Made by a program: the position numbers and the translations under genes. A stretch of DNA of 64,000 bases from Streptococcus porcinus (GTDB taxonomy: Bacteria; Bacillota; Bacilli; Lactobacillales; Streptococcaceae), in contig NZ_LR594036.1 in NCBI RefSeq assembly GCF_901542335.1, positions 1,240,001 through 1,304,000 on the forward strand, read 5' to 3'. Below, piece after piece: positions 45,120-52,220 of this stretch. The notes beneath the pieces are model-generated. The model was not told the origin of the DNA. It did no database searches and saw only the letters and a program-made list of their open reading frames with translations. The first letter of the stretch is position 1. Each line of letters begins with the position of its first letter.

Positions 45120-45244
45120 TCTAAATCAGCTCTTGTTGTCTGGATAATTGCACGTAGAACGTTTATATCATTCTCTATACTTGCAATCTGCTCTTTAGTA
45201 GATTGATTTTTCTTTCCGCTATACGGATAATGATTTGGTCTCAT
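45029..45244 (-). CDS. Phage protein with N-terminal YPYSG motif (71 aa)
   Basis: A 71-residue protein beginning MRPNHYPYSGKKNQ and forming a coiled coil (STKEQIASIENDINVLRAIIQ). AAAGGAA lies before the ATG. It converges on the 73-aa plus-strand gene with a 91-base overlap, so the C-terminal third is the antisense of that gene and could be the less certain part. Confidence 0.52.
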   Translation of the reverse strand: MRPNHYPYSGKKNQSTKEQIASIENDINVLRAIIQTTRADLDYRISKLCPDSKTEYPAFFNSESNSSFGIS

Positions 45245-45299
45245 GTGGTTCCTTTCTGTTGTATAATCTACTTAGCCTGATAGGAAGGAGGTGATTATA

Positions 45300-45458
45300 A
45301 TGATGATTTCTGAAATTAAATCAATACTTGATAGACATGATGTTCAAGATTCTGATAATTTAGCAAAGGCACTTGCTGAAATTTTAGAACCTAGAAGTTT
45401 ATCTAAAAGTATCGACAATCACAACACTGCACTAAGACGTATGCGCGGAGAGTTGTAA
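45300..45458 (+). CDS. Small phage protein (52 aa)
   Basis: From ATG 45300, with AAGGAGGTGA before it, the frame encodes 52 residues (MMISEIKSILDRHDVQDSD..., TALRRMRGEL). TATAAT at 45262-45267 may be its promoter, and a terminator follows at 45469. Being a plus-strand unit with its own signals inside the minus-strand region, it resembles a small accessory gene. Function unknown. Confidence 0.62.
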   Translation: MMISEIKSILDRHDVQDSDNLAKALAEILEPRSLSKSIDNHNTALRRMRGEL

Positions 45459-45468
45459 TTGTTTATAG

Positions 45469-45500
45469 CCATCAGGTAATCCTGGTGGTTTTAATTTTTC
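45469..45500 (+). terminator. Terminator after the 52-aa gene
   Basis: CCATCAGG and CCTGGTGG pair around TAAT and are followed by TTTTAATTTTT on the plus strand. Confidence 0.65.
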
Positions 45501-45705
45501 ATTCTTTCTCTATTTTTTTAAAATCAGTTATTTCCATCTTGACATCTTTAATTAGTTTTTCTTTTTTCTCTGTCAACATATAGTCATAAACAAAGTTTGC
45601 ATATTCGAAGTTTTCTTCGCCTAGTTCTGCACGAACCTCTAAATAGTTGTTTAATTGCTCATCTGTAATTTTTTTTTCATATCTTTCCTTTCTAAGCAAT
45701 TTCAT
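45499..45705 (-). CDS. Phage protein of unknown function after the antirepressor (68 aa)
   Basis: A helical basic/acidic protein (MKLLRKERYEKKITDEQLNNYLEV...). The frame is open further upstream, inside the antirepressor gene, but ATG 45705 fits overlap of 14 bases with the antirepressor stop. No clear ribosome-binding site, so coupling is assumed. Confidence 0.5.
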   Translation of the reverse strand: MKLLRKERYEKKITDEQLNNYLEVRAELGEENFEYANFVYDYMLTEKKEKLIKDVKMEITDFKKIEKE

Positions 45706-46462
45706 CTTGTTCGATAAGTGGTAAGTAGCCATTATCTTTAAGTAATTCATATAAGAAGAGTCGTCCTTTTTGAGTCCATGTAGTCGTTACATTTGCTCTT
45801 GTATGACCGTTTCTATCTTGATAATCAAATGTATGACTATCTGTGTAACCCTTTCCCATGTGCCGCTTGTAAAGAAGCCATTGACCGTTTACTTTATGCT
45901 GAACACCTAACTCGTATAAAACCTTATTAAGCTTGTTAGCTGTCATTCCATAATCTTGTGCGATTTGAGAAACACGTAAAGCACCTTTGCTTTCAATGAT
46001 TAAATCTAGGTATCGTGCTTGTTTTTGGCTTTCCTCAAGTGCAATTTGCAATATGTTTACTTTTTGTCGCTCCTCTTTAAGTTGAGTTGCTAAGTTGATA
46101 ATTGTATCTGGACTGAGAAGAACTTCCTCAATCTTGCTATCGGTCAGGTAAGCTCCATGTTTTCGGATAGTTGGCAATACTTCTGTTGTTACCCAGCGTT
46201 TGAATTCTTTTGCTTGTGGAAGTTTGCTTGATAAGATTAGTGAGTAGAGACCAGATTCATTGATGATGGTTTGATTTCTGTTTTGACCTGCCGTAACGAT
46301 TTGTGACGTCAGCTTATCGTCTGTGTCAACATGGTCAATCAGTGCTTTTCTTGAATTTGTATATCCTAAGATGTCTGCCACATCCTTACCTACAAAGTAA
46401 GGCTCATTGTTGATTGTTACCGTTCGGACTTCTTGTCCTTTAAAATTGAAAATTTCGTTCAT
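45692..46462 (-). CDS. Phage antirepressor (BRO-N plus KilA-C/ANT domain)
   Basis: The 256-residue protein has an N-terminal BRO domain (about 1-105; NEPYFVGKDVADILGYTNSRKALIDHVD, EVLPTIRKHGAYL), a linker with coiled coil, and a C-terminal ANT domain (about 150-245; RVSQIAQDYGMTANKLNKVLYELGV). Antirepressors counteract CI or alter the lysis/lysogeny choice. It follows cro by 12 bases and is therefore an early gene. Confidence 0.92.
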   Translation of the reverse strand: MNEIFNFKGQEVRTVTINNEPYFVGKDVADILGYTNSRKALIDHVDTDDKLTSQIVTAGQNRNQTIINESGLYSLILSSKLPQAKEFKRWVTTEVLPTIRKHGAYLTDSKIEEVLLSPDTIINLATQLKEERQKVNILQIALEESQKQARYLDLIIESKGALRVSQIAQDYGMTANKLNKVLYELGVQHKVNGQWLLYKRHMGKGYTDSHTFDYQDRNGHTRANVTTTWTQKGRLFLYELLKDNGYLPLIEQDEIA

Positions 46463-46474
46463 GTTGTTTCCTTT

Positions 46475-46690
46475 CTATTCTCCTTCAAATAATTCCCATG
46501 GTTCACGAATGCTAAGAACTTTAGAAACTCTGACTTTAAGGTCAATACTTCCTTTCCCTTTAGTAAGCAGGTCAGTAATCGTTCCTGAACTACGTAAACC
46601 AACTGCAAGTGCTAAGTCTACTCTGGTCCAACCTTTTTCTTTAAGTCGTTGTTCAACTAGAGCTGACCATTTCTTATGTTGTTGACTCAT
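46475..46690 (-). CDS. cro: Cro-like XRE regulator
   Basis: A 71-residue helix-turn-helix protein (LVEQRLKEKGWTRVDLALAVGLRSSGTITDLLTKGK) in the position of cro: first gene of the minus-strand early operon, facing away from the CI-like gene. It should compete with the repressor at the operators in 47307-47523. AAAGGAG precedes the ATG. Confidence 0.78.
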   Translation of the reverse strand: MSQQHKKWSALVEQRLKEKGWTRVDLALAVGLRSSGTITDLLTKGKGSIDLKVRVSKVLSIREPWELFEGE

Positions 46691-46712
46691 TTATTCTCCT
46701 TTCTGATATAAT
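46682..46712 (+). promoter_or_regulatory. Promoter of the DUF2513-like gene
   Basis: TTGACT (46682-46687) and TATAAT (46707-46712) are 19 bases apart, with an extended -10 (TGATATAAT). It overlaps the start of cro on the other strand. Confidence 0.5.
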
Positions 46713-46736
46713 AAAAATAAAAATATGAGGTGGATT

Positions 46737-47117
46737 ATGAAATTAAATCCTGATTGTGTTAGAGATATCCTTATTGATGTTGAAAACAAGTCGACATTTA
46801 ACAATGATGTACAGTATCTAGGACCAGAAGATTTGAAAAACCTAAATAAATACACATATGATGAAATTATGTATCATATTCGACAATGTTCCAAGAATGG
46901 ATTCTTCATTGGTGAAGTAAAGTATTATATGGACGGTGGATGTAGCATTGTTGATCTATCTCCATCTGCCCATGAATTTTTAGCCAATATTAGACAAGAC
47001 AATAATTGGCATAAGACAAAAACTATAGCTAATAAAGTAGGTTCTTACTCTATTTCAGCACTAAAAGAAATTGCAATCCAAGTCATCTCTAAAGCAATAT
47101 CATCGAACATCAACTGA
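46737..47117 (+). CDS. DUF2513-like phage protein
   Basis: A 126-residue protein starting MKLNPDCVRDILIDVENKS, with GAGGTGG before it. NLNKYTYDEIMYHIRQCSKNGFFIGEVKYYMDGG and the C-terminal ISALKEIAIQVISKAI resemble the DUF2513 family found in prophage control regions. Its HTH-like central part suggests a regulatory role. It has its own promoter and lies on the plus strand, facing cro; it probably is expressed in the lysogen. Confidence 0.75.
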   Translation: MKLNPDCVRDILIDVENKSTFNNDVQYLGPEDLKNLNKYTYDEIMYHIRQCSKNGFFIGEVKYYMDGGCSIVDLSPSAHEFLANIRQDNNWHKTKTIANKVGSYSISALKEIAIQVISKAISSNIN

Positions 47118-47237
47118 TAGTTTCAAGAATAATTCAGAACGTCCGTTAGCAATTTTTTTCAATCGATATGAAGTAACAGTTTTTAGTTTTTGACCATTTA
47201 AATAAATACCATCTTCACGAATTTTTACTTCATCCAT
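47100..47237 (-). CDS. Small phage protein (45 aa)
   Basis: From ATG 47237, preceded by AAAGGA, the frame encodes 45 residues (MDEVKIREDGIYLNGQKLK, then RLKKIANGRSELFLKLSVDV). It overlaps the DUF2513-like gene by 18 bases in convergent orientation. The alternating pattern suggests a small beta-rich fold. Function unknown. Confidence 0.52.
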   Translation of the reverse strand: MDEVKIREDGIYLNGQKLKTVTSYRLKKIANGRSELFLKLSVDVR

Positions 47238-47306
47238 ACTACTTTTTCCTTTCTACTCTCTTATGGAGTTTTTTTATTAAATGCAAAGCGAAAATAATTG
47301 CGAAGC

Positions 47307-47523
47307 TTTATATAAAAACACTTGACATTTTTATATAAAAACTTTAAACTCTAGGTATAGAAAAAACACCAACAAAAACATTATTAAACTACTAATAAAC
47401 TCGCCAAAGTTATATTTTTTTAGTTTTAATTTTCGTTTTTTGTTTCGCTTTTATATTCGCTTTACATTTATTATTTTAGAGTATTTATATAATTTTGTAA
47501 ATCACTTTTATATAAAAACTTTA
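47307..47523. promoter_or_regulatory. Lysogeny control region with three operator-like repeats and the repressor promoter
   Basis: TTTATATAAAAAC occurs at 47307-47319, and the longer TTTTATATAAAAACTTTA is identical at 47329-47346 and 47506-47523. TTGACA (47322-47327) with TAAACT (47345-47350) at 17 bases forms a plus-strand promoter overlapping the first two copies. These are the probable CI/Cro operators. The stretch 47238-47560 is otherwise very AT-rich and holds no supportable gene. Confidence 0.55.
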
Positions 47524-47560
47524 ATTTATTTTTGTGATGCTTAGAAAGGTTGTTAAATCA

Positions 47561-47911
47561 ATGTTCTCAGTATTCGAAAGAGTTAAAAATCTTTGTGATA
47601 AGCAAGGTATTTCTATAAATACTCTAGAAGAAAAACTAGGTTACACAAAAAATGCACTTTATGCATTGAAGAGAAACGCTCCAGGACCAGAAAAATTAGA
47701 AAAAATTGCAGATTACTTCAACGTCTCAACTGATTACTTGCTAGGTCGCACAGACAATCCTGCTATTGCAAAAGAGGGCCAAAAATATACTTCAGATGAC
47801 CTACGACAAATGGCAGAAAATGCAAAAACATTCGATGGTAAGCCTATTACCGAAGAAGACATTGAAGCTATTCAAAATATAATAGAAATCTATTTGAAGG
47901 GAAGAAGCTAG
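47561..47911 (+). CDS. CI-like phage repressor (XRE family, no peptidase domain)
   Basis: The 116-residue protein starts at ATG 47561 and has an N-terminal helix-turn-helix (NLCDKQGISINTLEEKLGYTKNALYALKR, residues 9-37; KIADYFNVSTDYLLGRTDNP). It lacks the S24 autocleavage domain of LexA-like repressors. The short C-terminal part instead fits ImmR-like repressors, which are inactivated by an ImmA metallopeptidase, and such a gene lies at 48795. Its TAG stop abuts the next ATG. Confidence 0.83.
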   Translation: MFSVFERVKNLCDKQGISINTLEEKLGYTKNALYALKRNAPGPEKLEKIADYFNVSTDYLLGRTDNPAIAKEGQKYTSDDLRQMAENAKTFDGKPITEEDIEAIQNIIEIYLKGRS

Positions 47912-48602
47912 ATGAAAAGAATCCATATCTTTATAGATGATTCTGGCCGACTAGAACCCCATTCAAAATATTTCGTATATGCTGGGTATTGCTTTATTGA
48001 GGATAAATCCAAAAAATAAAGCTAAATCAATTTATAAAAAAAGAGTGAAGCAAATTGCTGGTGAGAATAATTTTGATTTTGAACTTAAAGCCTCAAATTT
48101 AAAAGATTATAACCACCGCAACTCTCTGTATAAGGTTTTACGTCAAGAGTTGACTTTCTCCGTAGCTATAGATAATCACTATTTGAAAGATTATATCGTA
48201 CAAGATAAAAAATCTCGTCAGAGATTTAAGGATTATGCCATAAGTAGAATTATTAAAAAGCTTTTTAATAAATTGATATCACATGGATACATTAATTGTG
48301 ATGATGATATCGAATTATTTTTAAATATTGATCAACAAGGGTTTGCTACTAATGGACTATATGGTTTAGGTGATGGAATATTTGAAGAATTACATGAGGG
48401 AATTTACAATTTTAGTTATGGAAAGTTTTTTAAACCAATTTTAACAGGTGATTTTAAAGTGTGTACAAAATCATGTGTGTCAGAAAACGATTATCTTATT
48501 CAAGCAGCAGATATTTTAGCAAACAGAATATGGAATTCGTATACTATTAATGATTATAACTTACGAATAATACCTAATCACACATACCTGAAACTACCAT
48601 AA
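47912..48602 (+). pseudogene. DUF3800-like gene, frameshifted in an A6 run
   Basis: From ATG 47912 (AAGGGAAG upstream) the frame reads MKRIHIFIDDSGRLEPHSKYFVYAG and stops at 48018 shortly after a run of six A (48011-48016). One base fewer would continue as KNKAKSIYKKRVKQ through about 195 further residues to TAA at 48602. The DDSG motif near residue 9 and the later C-terminal LIQAADILANRIW match DUF3800, a family with an RNase H-like fold. A complete product of about 229 residues would be normal in length. It sits between the CI-like and ImmA genes. Confidence 0.72.
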
Positions 48603-48620
48603 AAAAATAAAAGTTTTTCA

Positions 48621-48768
48621 TTGACAAGAATATTAATGGTGTAGTAAACTAAACTTACAGGTTTAAGTACACTGTTAAATCAAACGGATTCGCGAATGAT
48701 TATTTAAGCGTATGTTAAGTACGTCGCCTTCGTTTGGAAGCCCTTGTCAACTCGGCAAGGGTTTTTTT
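48621..48768 (+). ncRNA. Predicted small RNA between the DUF3800 and ImmA genes
   Basis: A promoter (TTGACA 48621-48626, 18 bases, TAAACT 48645-48650) is followed by about 110 bases without a supportable ORF and then a strong terminator, CCCTTG/CAAGGG with seven T (48741-48768). TTAAGTAC occurs twice inside, and AAACG/CGTTT arms could close a larger stem. The promoter shares its -10 with that of the repressor. Confidence 0.55.
48741..48768 (+). terminator. Terminator of the predicted small RNA
   Basis: CCCTTG and CAAGGG pair around nine bases and are followed by TTTTTTT, 26 bases before the ImmA start. Confidence 0.75.
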
Positions 48769-48794
48769 GATATTAATTGAAGGGAAGATAGTCT

Positions 48795-49181
48795 ATGACT
48801 ATTGATGAGGTCGTTGACCTATATGGGGTCACGCTAGCTTATTTTGATAACGACCTTTGGCCACGACCAGGAGTCTATATCGATAAAATAAAAGTAGTCT
48901 TTGTTAACAAAGCATTATCTGACGAGTCCAAAAAGAAAGTTGTCTTTCATGAACTTGGTCACATTGATCACGATTCTGACCAATATAAAAGGCGACATGA
49001 AGAATTTGAATTGCAGGCAAATAGACATATGATTAAATGCTTACTGGAGGAAGAATTTAATTATATTGATGACAAACTTGCCTTTAACTACTTGTCTTTT
49101 ATGAAAAGACATAATTTAAAGACCACAACTGATGAAATTATGGTCATTGATGAGTATTACAATCTGCTTGATGCAGGGTAG
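48795..49181 (+). CDS. ImmA/IrrE-family metallopeptidase
   Basis: The 128-residue protein carries the zinc-protease motif HELGH at residues 52-56 (VVFHELGHIDHD) and a third ligand region EEFELQANRHMIK near 74-86. ImmA-type enzymes cleave a partner XRE repressor after DNA damage or quorum signalling and so trigger induction. Here the partner would be the CI-like protein. GAAGGGAAG lies before the ATG; it follows the small-RNA terminator. Confidence 0.9.
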   Translation: MTIDEVVDLYGVTLAYFDNDLWPRPGVYIDKIKVVFVNKALSDESKKKVVFHELGHIDHDSDQYKRRHEEFELQANRHMIKCLLEEEFNYIDDKLAFNYLSFMKRHNLKTTTDEIMVIDEYYNLLDAG

Positions 49182-49196
49182 AAAAGGAGAATTATT

Positions 49197-49427
49197 ATGT
49201 ATTCTGTTAAAACATTTAAAGTTGCCAAAGGTGGTTCAATGACTGGAGCACTGAGCTCTGTACTTGGAGGTAAATCTGCTTATACCGATAGTGGAATGAA
49301 GCATAGCATATATCAACAAATTGCCGATTATGCCAATAATAATAACTTAGATGTCGTTAAGATTAGTGATGAAGATGAGACTCTTATGGGAAAAATTGGA
49401 ATTACTGTTTTATTTAAATCAATATAA
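49197..49427 (+). CDS. Phage protein of unknown function (76 aa)
   Basis: A 76-residue protein (MYSVKTFKVAKGGSMTGALSS...) between the ImmA and integrase genes. AAAAGGAGAA precedes its ATG. It is glycine- and serine-rich early and ends in LMGKIGITVLFKSI. I do not recognise it. Confidence 0.6.
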   Translation: MYSVKTFKVAKGGSMTGALSSVLGGKSAYTDSGMKHSIYQQIADYANNNNLDVVKISDEDETLMGKIGITVLFKSI

Positions 49428-49435
49428 AATAAAAA

Positions 49436-49473
49436 AGCCTTCACACTCCCCGACCAAAGTTTGTGTGAAAGGC
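49436..49473. terminator. Inverted repeat before the integrase
   Basis: GCCTTCACAC and GTGTGAAAGGC pair. The T run is on the minus strand (CTTTTTTATTTT), so it may shield the lysogeny genes from antisense transcription as well as end the plus-strand operon. Confidence 0.5.
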
Positions 49474-49549
49474 AAAACTGTATAAGAAACAAGCATTAAA
49501 TAGCTCGTTTTCTTATACCCATTTTAACAAAAAAGTGAGGTAAAAACAA

Positions 49550-50629
49550 ATGTGGATAGAAGAATTATCAAACGGAAAGTATAAATACATCGAACGTTAC
49601 ACAGATCCATTAACTAAAAAATATAAAAAAGTCTCTGTCACATTGGATAAAAATTCCAGTCAAGCACAGAAAAAAGCTAGCCTAATTTTGCAAGAAAAAA
49701 TAGAGGATAAACTAGCAATTCGTGAGTACGACGAAATGACCTATGGCGAATTAAAGAAAGAGTTTATCAAACAATGGAAACCAACCGTTAAGGATTCTAC
49801 TATCAGGTCGTATACTGTTGCTGATAAGCATTTAACAACTGTCATTTCTGATGATACACTGATCAATAAAATAACTAAACGTGATGTCAGATTGATTATT
49901 GAAAAACTACTTAAACAAAACACATTTCACGTTACGCACAAATGCAGAAAAAGATTGCACGCCATTTTTGCTTATGCTATTAAAATGGACTATATGGCAA
50001 GCAATCCAACAGAAAATGTTTTAGTTCCTAAACCAAAAGAAAATTACATCCCTGAAAAAGTCCTATTTTTGACTTCTGACGAGGTTTACAACCTCTGCGG
50101 TAGAATGATAGACAACAACGAACAAACGCTCGCAGACGTCGTTTTATTTATGTTCCTGACTGGTGTAAGGTATGGTGAGCTTGCTTGTCTGACTTACGAT
50201 AAAATAGATTTTGAAAACAAAGAAATCACTATCAATGCAACCTATGATTTTCACACTCGTAAAACCACTACCACTAAAACACAAAAATCAACTCGAAAAA
50301 TATCGGTATCTGATAACATACTCGATATTATCAAGAGACAAAAGAAAACATCAAACTATATTTTCCCAAATTCAAATGGTGTACCAATCTTAAATGCCTA
50401 TATTAATAAACGCTTGAAAATTTACGGCGATTACCACACTCATTTATTTAGACACTCGCATATTTCTTTTTTGGCTGAAAAAGGAATACCGCTTAATGCC
50501 ATTATGGATAGAGTCGGACACTCAGACCCCAAAACAACTTTATCTATTTACGGTCATACAACTGTCAATATGAAAGAAATCATAAATAAACAAACCGCCC
50601 CTTTTATGCTCCTTTTAAAAAACGAATAA
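49550..50629 (+). CDS. int: Tyrosine-family phage integrase
   Basis: The 359-residue recombinase inserts and excises the prophage. The catalytic residues are visible: R207 (TGVRYGEL), H298 and R301 (HLFRHSH), H324 (GHSDP) and the nucleophile Y334 (SIYGHT). An N-terminal AP2-like arm-binding part (SNGKYKYIERYTDPLTKK) and a core-binding helical domain (about 60-165) precede it. It ends 42 bases from the att core, the usual place. Confidence 0.96.
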   Translation: MWIEELSNGKYKYIERYTDPLTKKYKKVSVTLDKNSSQAQKKASLILQEKIEDKLAIREYDEMTYGELKKEFIKQWKPTVKDSTIRSYTVADKHLTTVISDDTLINKITKRDVRLIIEKLLKQNTFHVTHKCRKRLHAIFAYAIKMDYMASNPTENVLVPKPKENYIPEKVLFLTSDEVYNLCGRMIDNNEQTLADVVLFMFLTGVRYGELACLTYDKIDFENKEITINATYDFHTRKTTTTKTQKSTRKISVSDNILDIIKRQKKTSNYIFPNSNGVPILNAYINKRLKIYGDYHTHLFRHSHISFLAEKGIPLNAIMDRVGHSDPKTTLSIYGHTTVNMKEIINKQTAPFMLLLKNE

Positions 50630-50633
50630 AGAA

Positions 50634-50657
50634 AAAAGCCTATTAAATTAGGCTTTT
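50634..50657. terminator. Bidirectional terminator between int and tRNA-Arg
   Basis: AAAAGCCTA and TAGGCTTTT are perfect arms. On the plus strand it ends int; on the minus strand it is followed by TTCTTTATTC and stands 14 bases past tRNA-Arg, so it replaces the native tRNA terminator lost by insertion. Confidence 0.7.
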
Positions 50658-50670
50658 GGTGTATATTAGC

Positions 50671-50685
50671 ATGGCCCCTGCAGGA
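50671..50685. repeat. Prophage attachment site (tRNA side)
   Basis: ATGGCCCCTGCAGGA, the 3' end of tRNA-Arg, identical to 14352-14366. Confidence 0.93.
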
Positions 50686-50743
50686 GTCGAACCTGCAACT
50701 ACTCCTTAGGAGGGAGTTGTTATATCCATTGAACTAAGGAGCC
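50672..50743 (-). tRNA. tRNA-Arg (anticodon CCT)
   Basis: The 72-base minus-strand gene folds into a standard cloverleaf: acceptor GGCTCCT/AGGGGCC, anticodon stem ACTCC/GGAGT with loop CTCCTAA (anticodon CCT) and T arm GCAGG-TTCGACT-CCTGC. CCA is not encoded. The last 14 bases come from the phage att copy, which restores a complete gene after insertion. Confidence 0.95.
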
Positions 50744-50803
50744 CAAGGCATTATACCTCTATCTATTGTAGCCTAGAAAATCAGGAATTGCAAGATTAAA
50801 TCT

Positions 50804-51484
50804 TTAGTCCTGATGACTTTCTCGATATTTCATCATTTTCTTTTTAAAAAGGTCACCATTGGTTGGTGGGGTGATGGTAACCGCATTCGCTCCAGCATCA
50901 ATAACAGCTTTAACAGTCTCCTCTGTAGGACCACCAGTGGCCATAATCGGTATATCAGGAAATGATTGTCTGATTTTACGAACAACCTGAGGAGTATCTG
51001 GTCCGCAAGAAATATTTAAAATATCCACCCCTGCTGCAATCCGTCCCCTAATATCAGAATGTTCTGAAACCACTGTATAAATAATGGGAATGTCAATAAA
51101 GTCTTCAATGTCACGAATGGTTTCAACCTTTGTAGGCCCGTTAACAACTACAGCATAAGCCCCTTCTGACTCTGAAAAGAGACTCATATTTGCTGAACGA
51201 AACCCTGTGGTTAAACCACCACCAACGCCAGCTAGAACTGGTACTGATGAAGCTATCATAATACTTTTTAAAATAGCTGGGTGCGGAGTAAAAGGGTAGA
51301 CCGCTAAGACTGCATCGGCATCGCTATTAGCAATAATAGAAACATCTGTACTAAATAAGACTGAACGTATCCGACGACCATAAATAAAAATTCCAGAACA
51401 TTCCTGAATAATCTCTGGCATTTTTATCATCTCTTTCCGTAAATCCGACATAACAATTGGTGCTTCAAGTTTTTTAGCTGACAT
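50804..51484 (-). CDS. TIM-barrel protein of unknown function
   Basis: A 226-residue protein with the repeating beta-alpha pattern of a TIM barrel and a glycine-rich phosphate-binding end (PIMATGGPTEETVKAVIDAGANAVTITPP). It is related in shape to phosphate-binding barrel epimerases and synthases. A strand with IYTVVSEHSDIRGRIAAGVDILNISCGPDTPQVV may shape the active site. Streptococcal databases call similar proteins simply 'hydrolase'; no reaction can be stated. It is transcribed alone between L19 and tRNA-Arg. Confidence 0.72.
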   Translation of the reverse strand: MSAKKLEAPIVMSDLRKEMIKMPEIIQECSGIFIYGRRIRSVLFSTDVSIIANSDADAVLAVYPFTPHPAILKSIMIASSVPVLAGVGGGLTTGFRSANMSLFSESEGAYAVVVNGPTKVETIRDIEDFIDIPIIYTVVSEHSDIRGRIAAGVDILNISCGPDTPQVVRKIRQSFPDIPIMATGGPTEETVKAVIDAGANAVTITPPTNGDLFKKKMMKYRESHQD

Positions 51485-51664
51485 CTTTCTCCTTCTACAT
51501 TTCGTTTTTCTCTAATATTTTATCACAGACTGAACGTTTTCGACTGTCAAAGACTCAACATTATTCATAATTCTTAAACTTAGCAAATAGCTTTCACCGT
51601 TACCTATAACTGGCTGTCCTTAATAATATTAGTGAGCATCTAGGTATTTACATTTTTTAACACT

Positions 51665-51700
51665 AAAAACCAGCCTGTGTTTTGTCACAAGCTGGTTTTT
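51665..51700 (-). terminator. Intrinsic terminator after rplS
   Basis: AAAACCAGCTTGTG and CACAGGCTGGTTTTT pair around a short loop on the minus strand. Confidence 0.8.
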
Positions 51701-51738
51701 CAATTTCTGTCGACTTATAGATACCTTCGGTAGCTAAA

Positions 51739-52086
51739 TTAACGACGGATTTCTTTAATACGTGCTGCTTTACCTTGTAATGCACGTAAGTAGTAAAGTT
51801 TAGCGCGACGAACTTTACCGTAACGGATAACTTCAATTTTATCTACACGTGGAGTGTGGATTGGGAAAGTACGCTCAACACCGATACCACTTGAAATTTT
51901 ACGAACAGTGTACATCTCAGAAATGCCTTGTCCTTTACGTGAAATAACAACACCTTCAAAGATCTGGATACGTTCGCGAGTACCTTCAACAACTTTTGCG
52001 TGAACACGTACGGTGTCACCAGCGCGGAACTCAGGGATATCAGTACGAAGTTGACCTTCAGTCAAACTTTGGATTAATGGATTCAT
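51739..52086 (-). CDS. rplS: 50S ribosomal protein L19
   Basis: The 115-residue protein is a complete L19, located at the 30S-50S interface. [32 protein letters not shown] and [35 protein letters not shown] are family signatures. It is transcribed from its own promoter with a structured leader, and its own terminator follows. Confidence 0.98.
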   Translation of the reverse strand: MNPLIQSLTEGQLRTDIPEFRAGDTVRVHAKVVEGTRERIQIFEGVVISRKGQGISEMYTVRKISSGIGVERTFPIHTPRVDKIEVIRYGKVRRAKLYYLRALQGKAARIKEIRR

Positions 52087-52094
52087 TTTCTATT

Positions 52095-52175
52095 CTCCTA
52101 TCTTACTAATCTTTAGAGCAATTTGATGACAGTCTAAGCGGATTAGCCGTAATTTCTATGTGTCCATCACACACA
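52095..52175 (-). promoter_or_regulatory. Structured 5' leader of rplS, possible L19 leader
   Basis: About 95 bases separate the transcription start from the ATG. Complementary segments CTAATC and GATTAG, and an upstream GTGTGTGA/ACACAT pair, suggest a folded leader. Autoregulatory L19 leaders are known in low-GC Gram-positives, but I cannot confirm the consensus. Confidence 0.35.
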
Positions 52176-52181
52176 AAGTGT

Positions 52182-52210
52182 ATTCTAACACATTTCACTA
52201 GACTTGTAAA
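52182..52210 (-). promoter_or_regulatory. Promoter of rplS
   Basis: TTTACA (52205-52210) and TAGAAT (52182-52187) on the minus strand with a 17-base spacer. Confidence 0.6.
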
Positions 52211-52220
52211 GATATTTCCT

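Larger units (their letters stand above)
14352..50685. mobile_element. Prophage of about 36.3 kb integrated in tRNA-Arg(CCT)
   Basis: The element is bounded by identical 15-base repeats and contains integrase at one end and lysin plus a conversion gene at the other. Module order is lysogeny, replication/recombination, packaging, head, tail, lysis, conversion, as in temperate siphophages of streptococci. Head genes (GP20 scaffold, minor capsid 1-3, Gp15) resemble those of Listeria A118-type phages as I recall them. Three genes look broken (29053-29055 stop, 43471 frameshift, 48011-48016 frameshift), so it may be unable to form particles. Confidence 0.95.
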
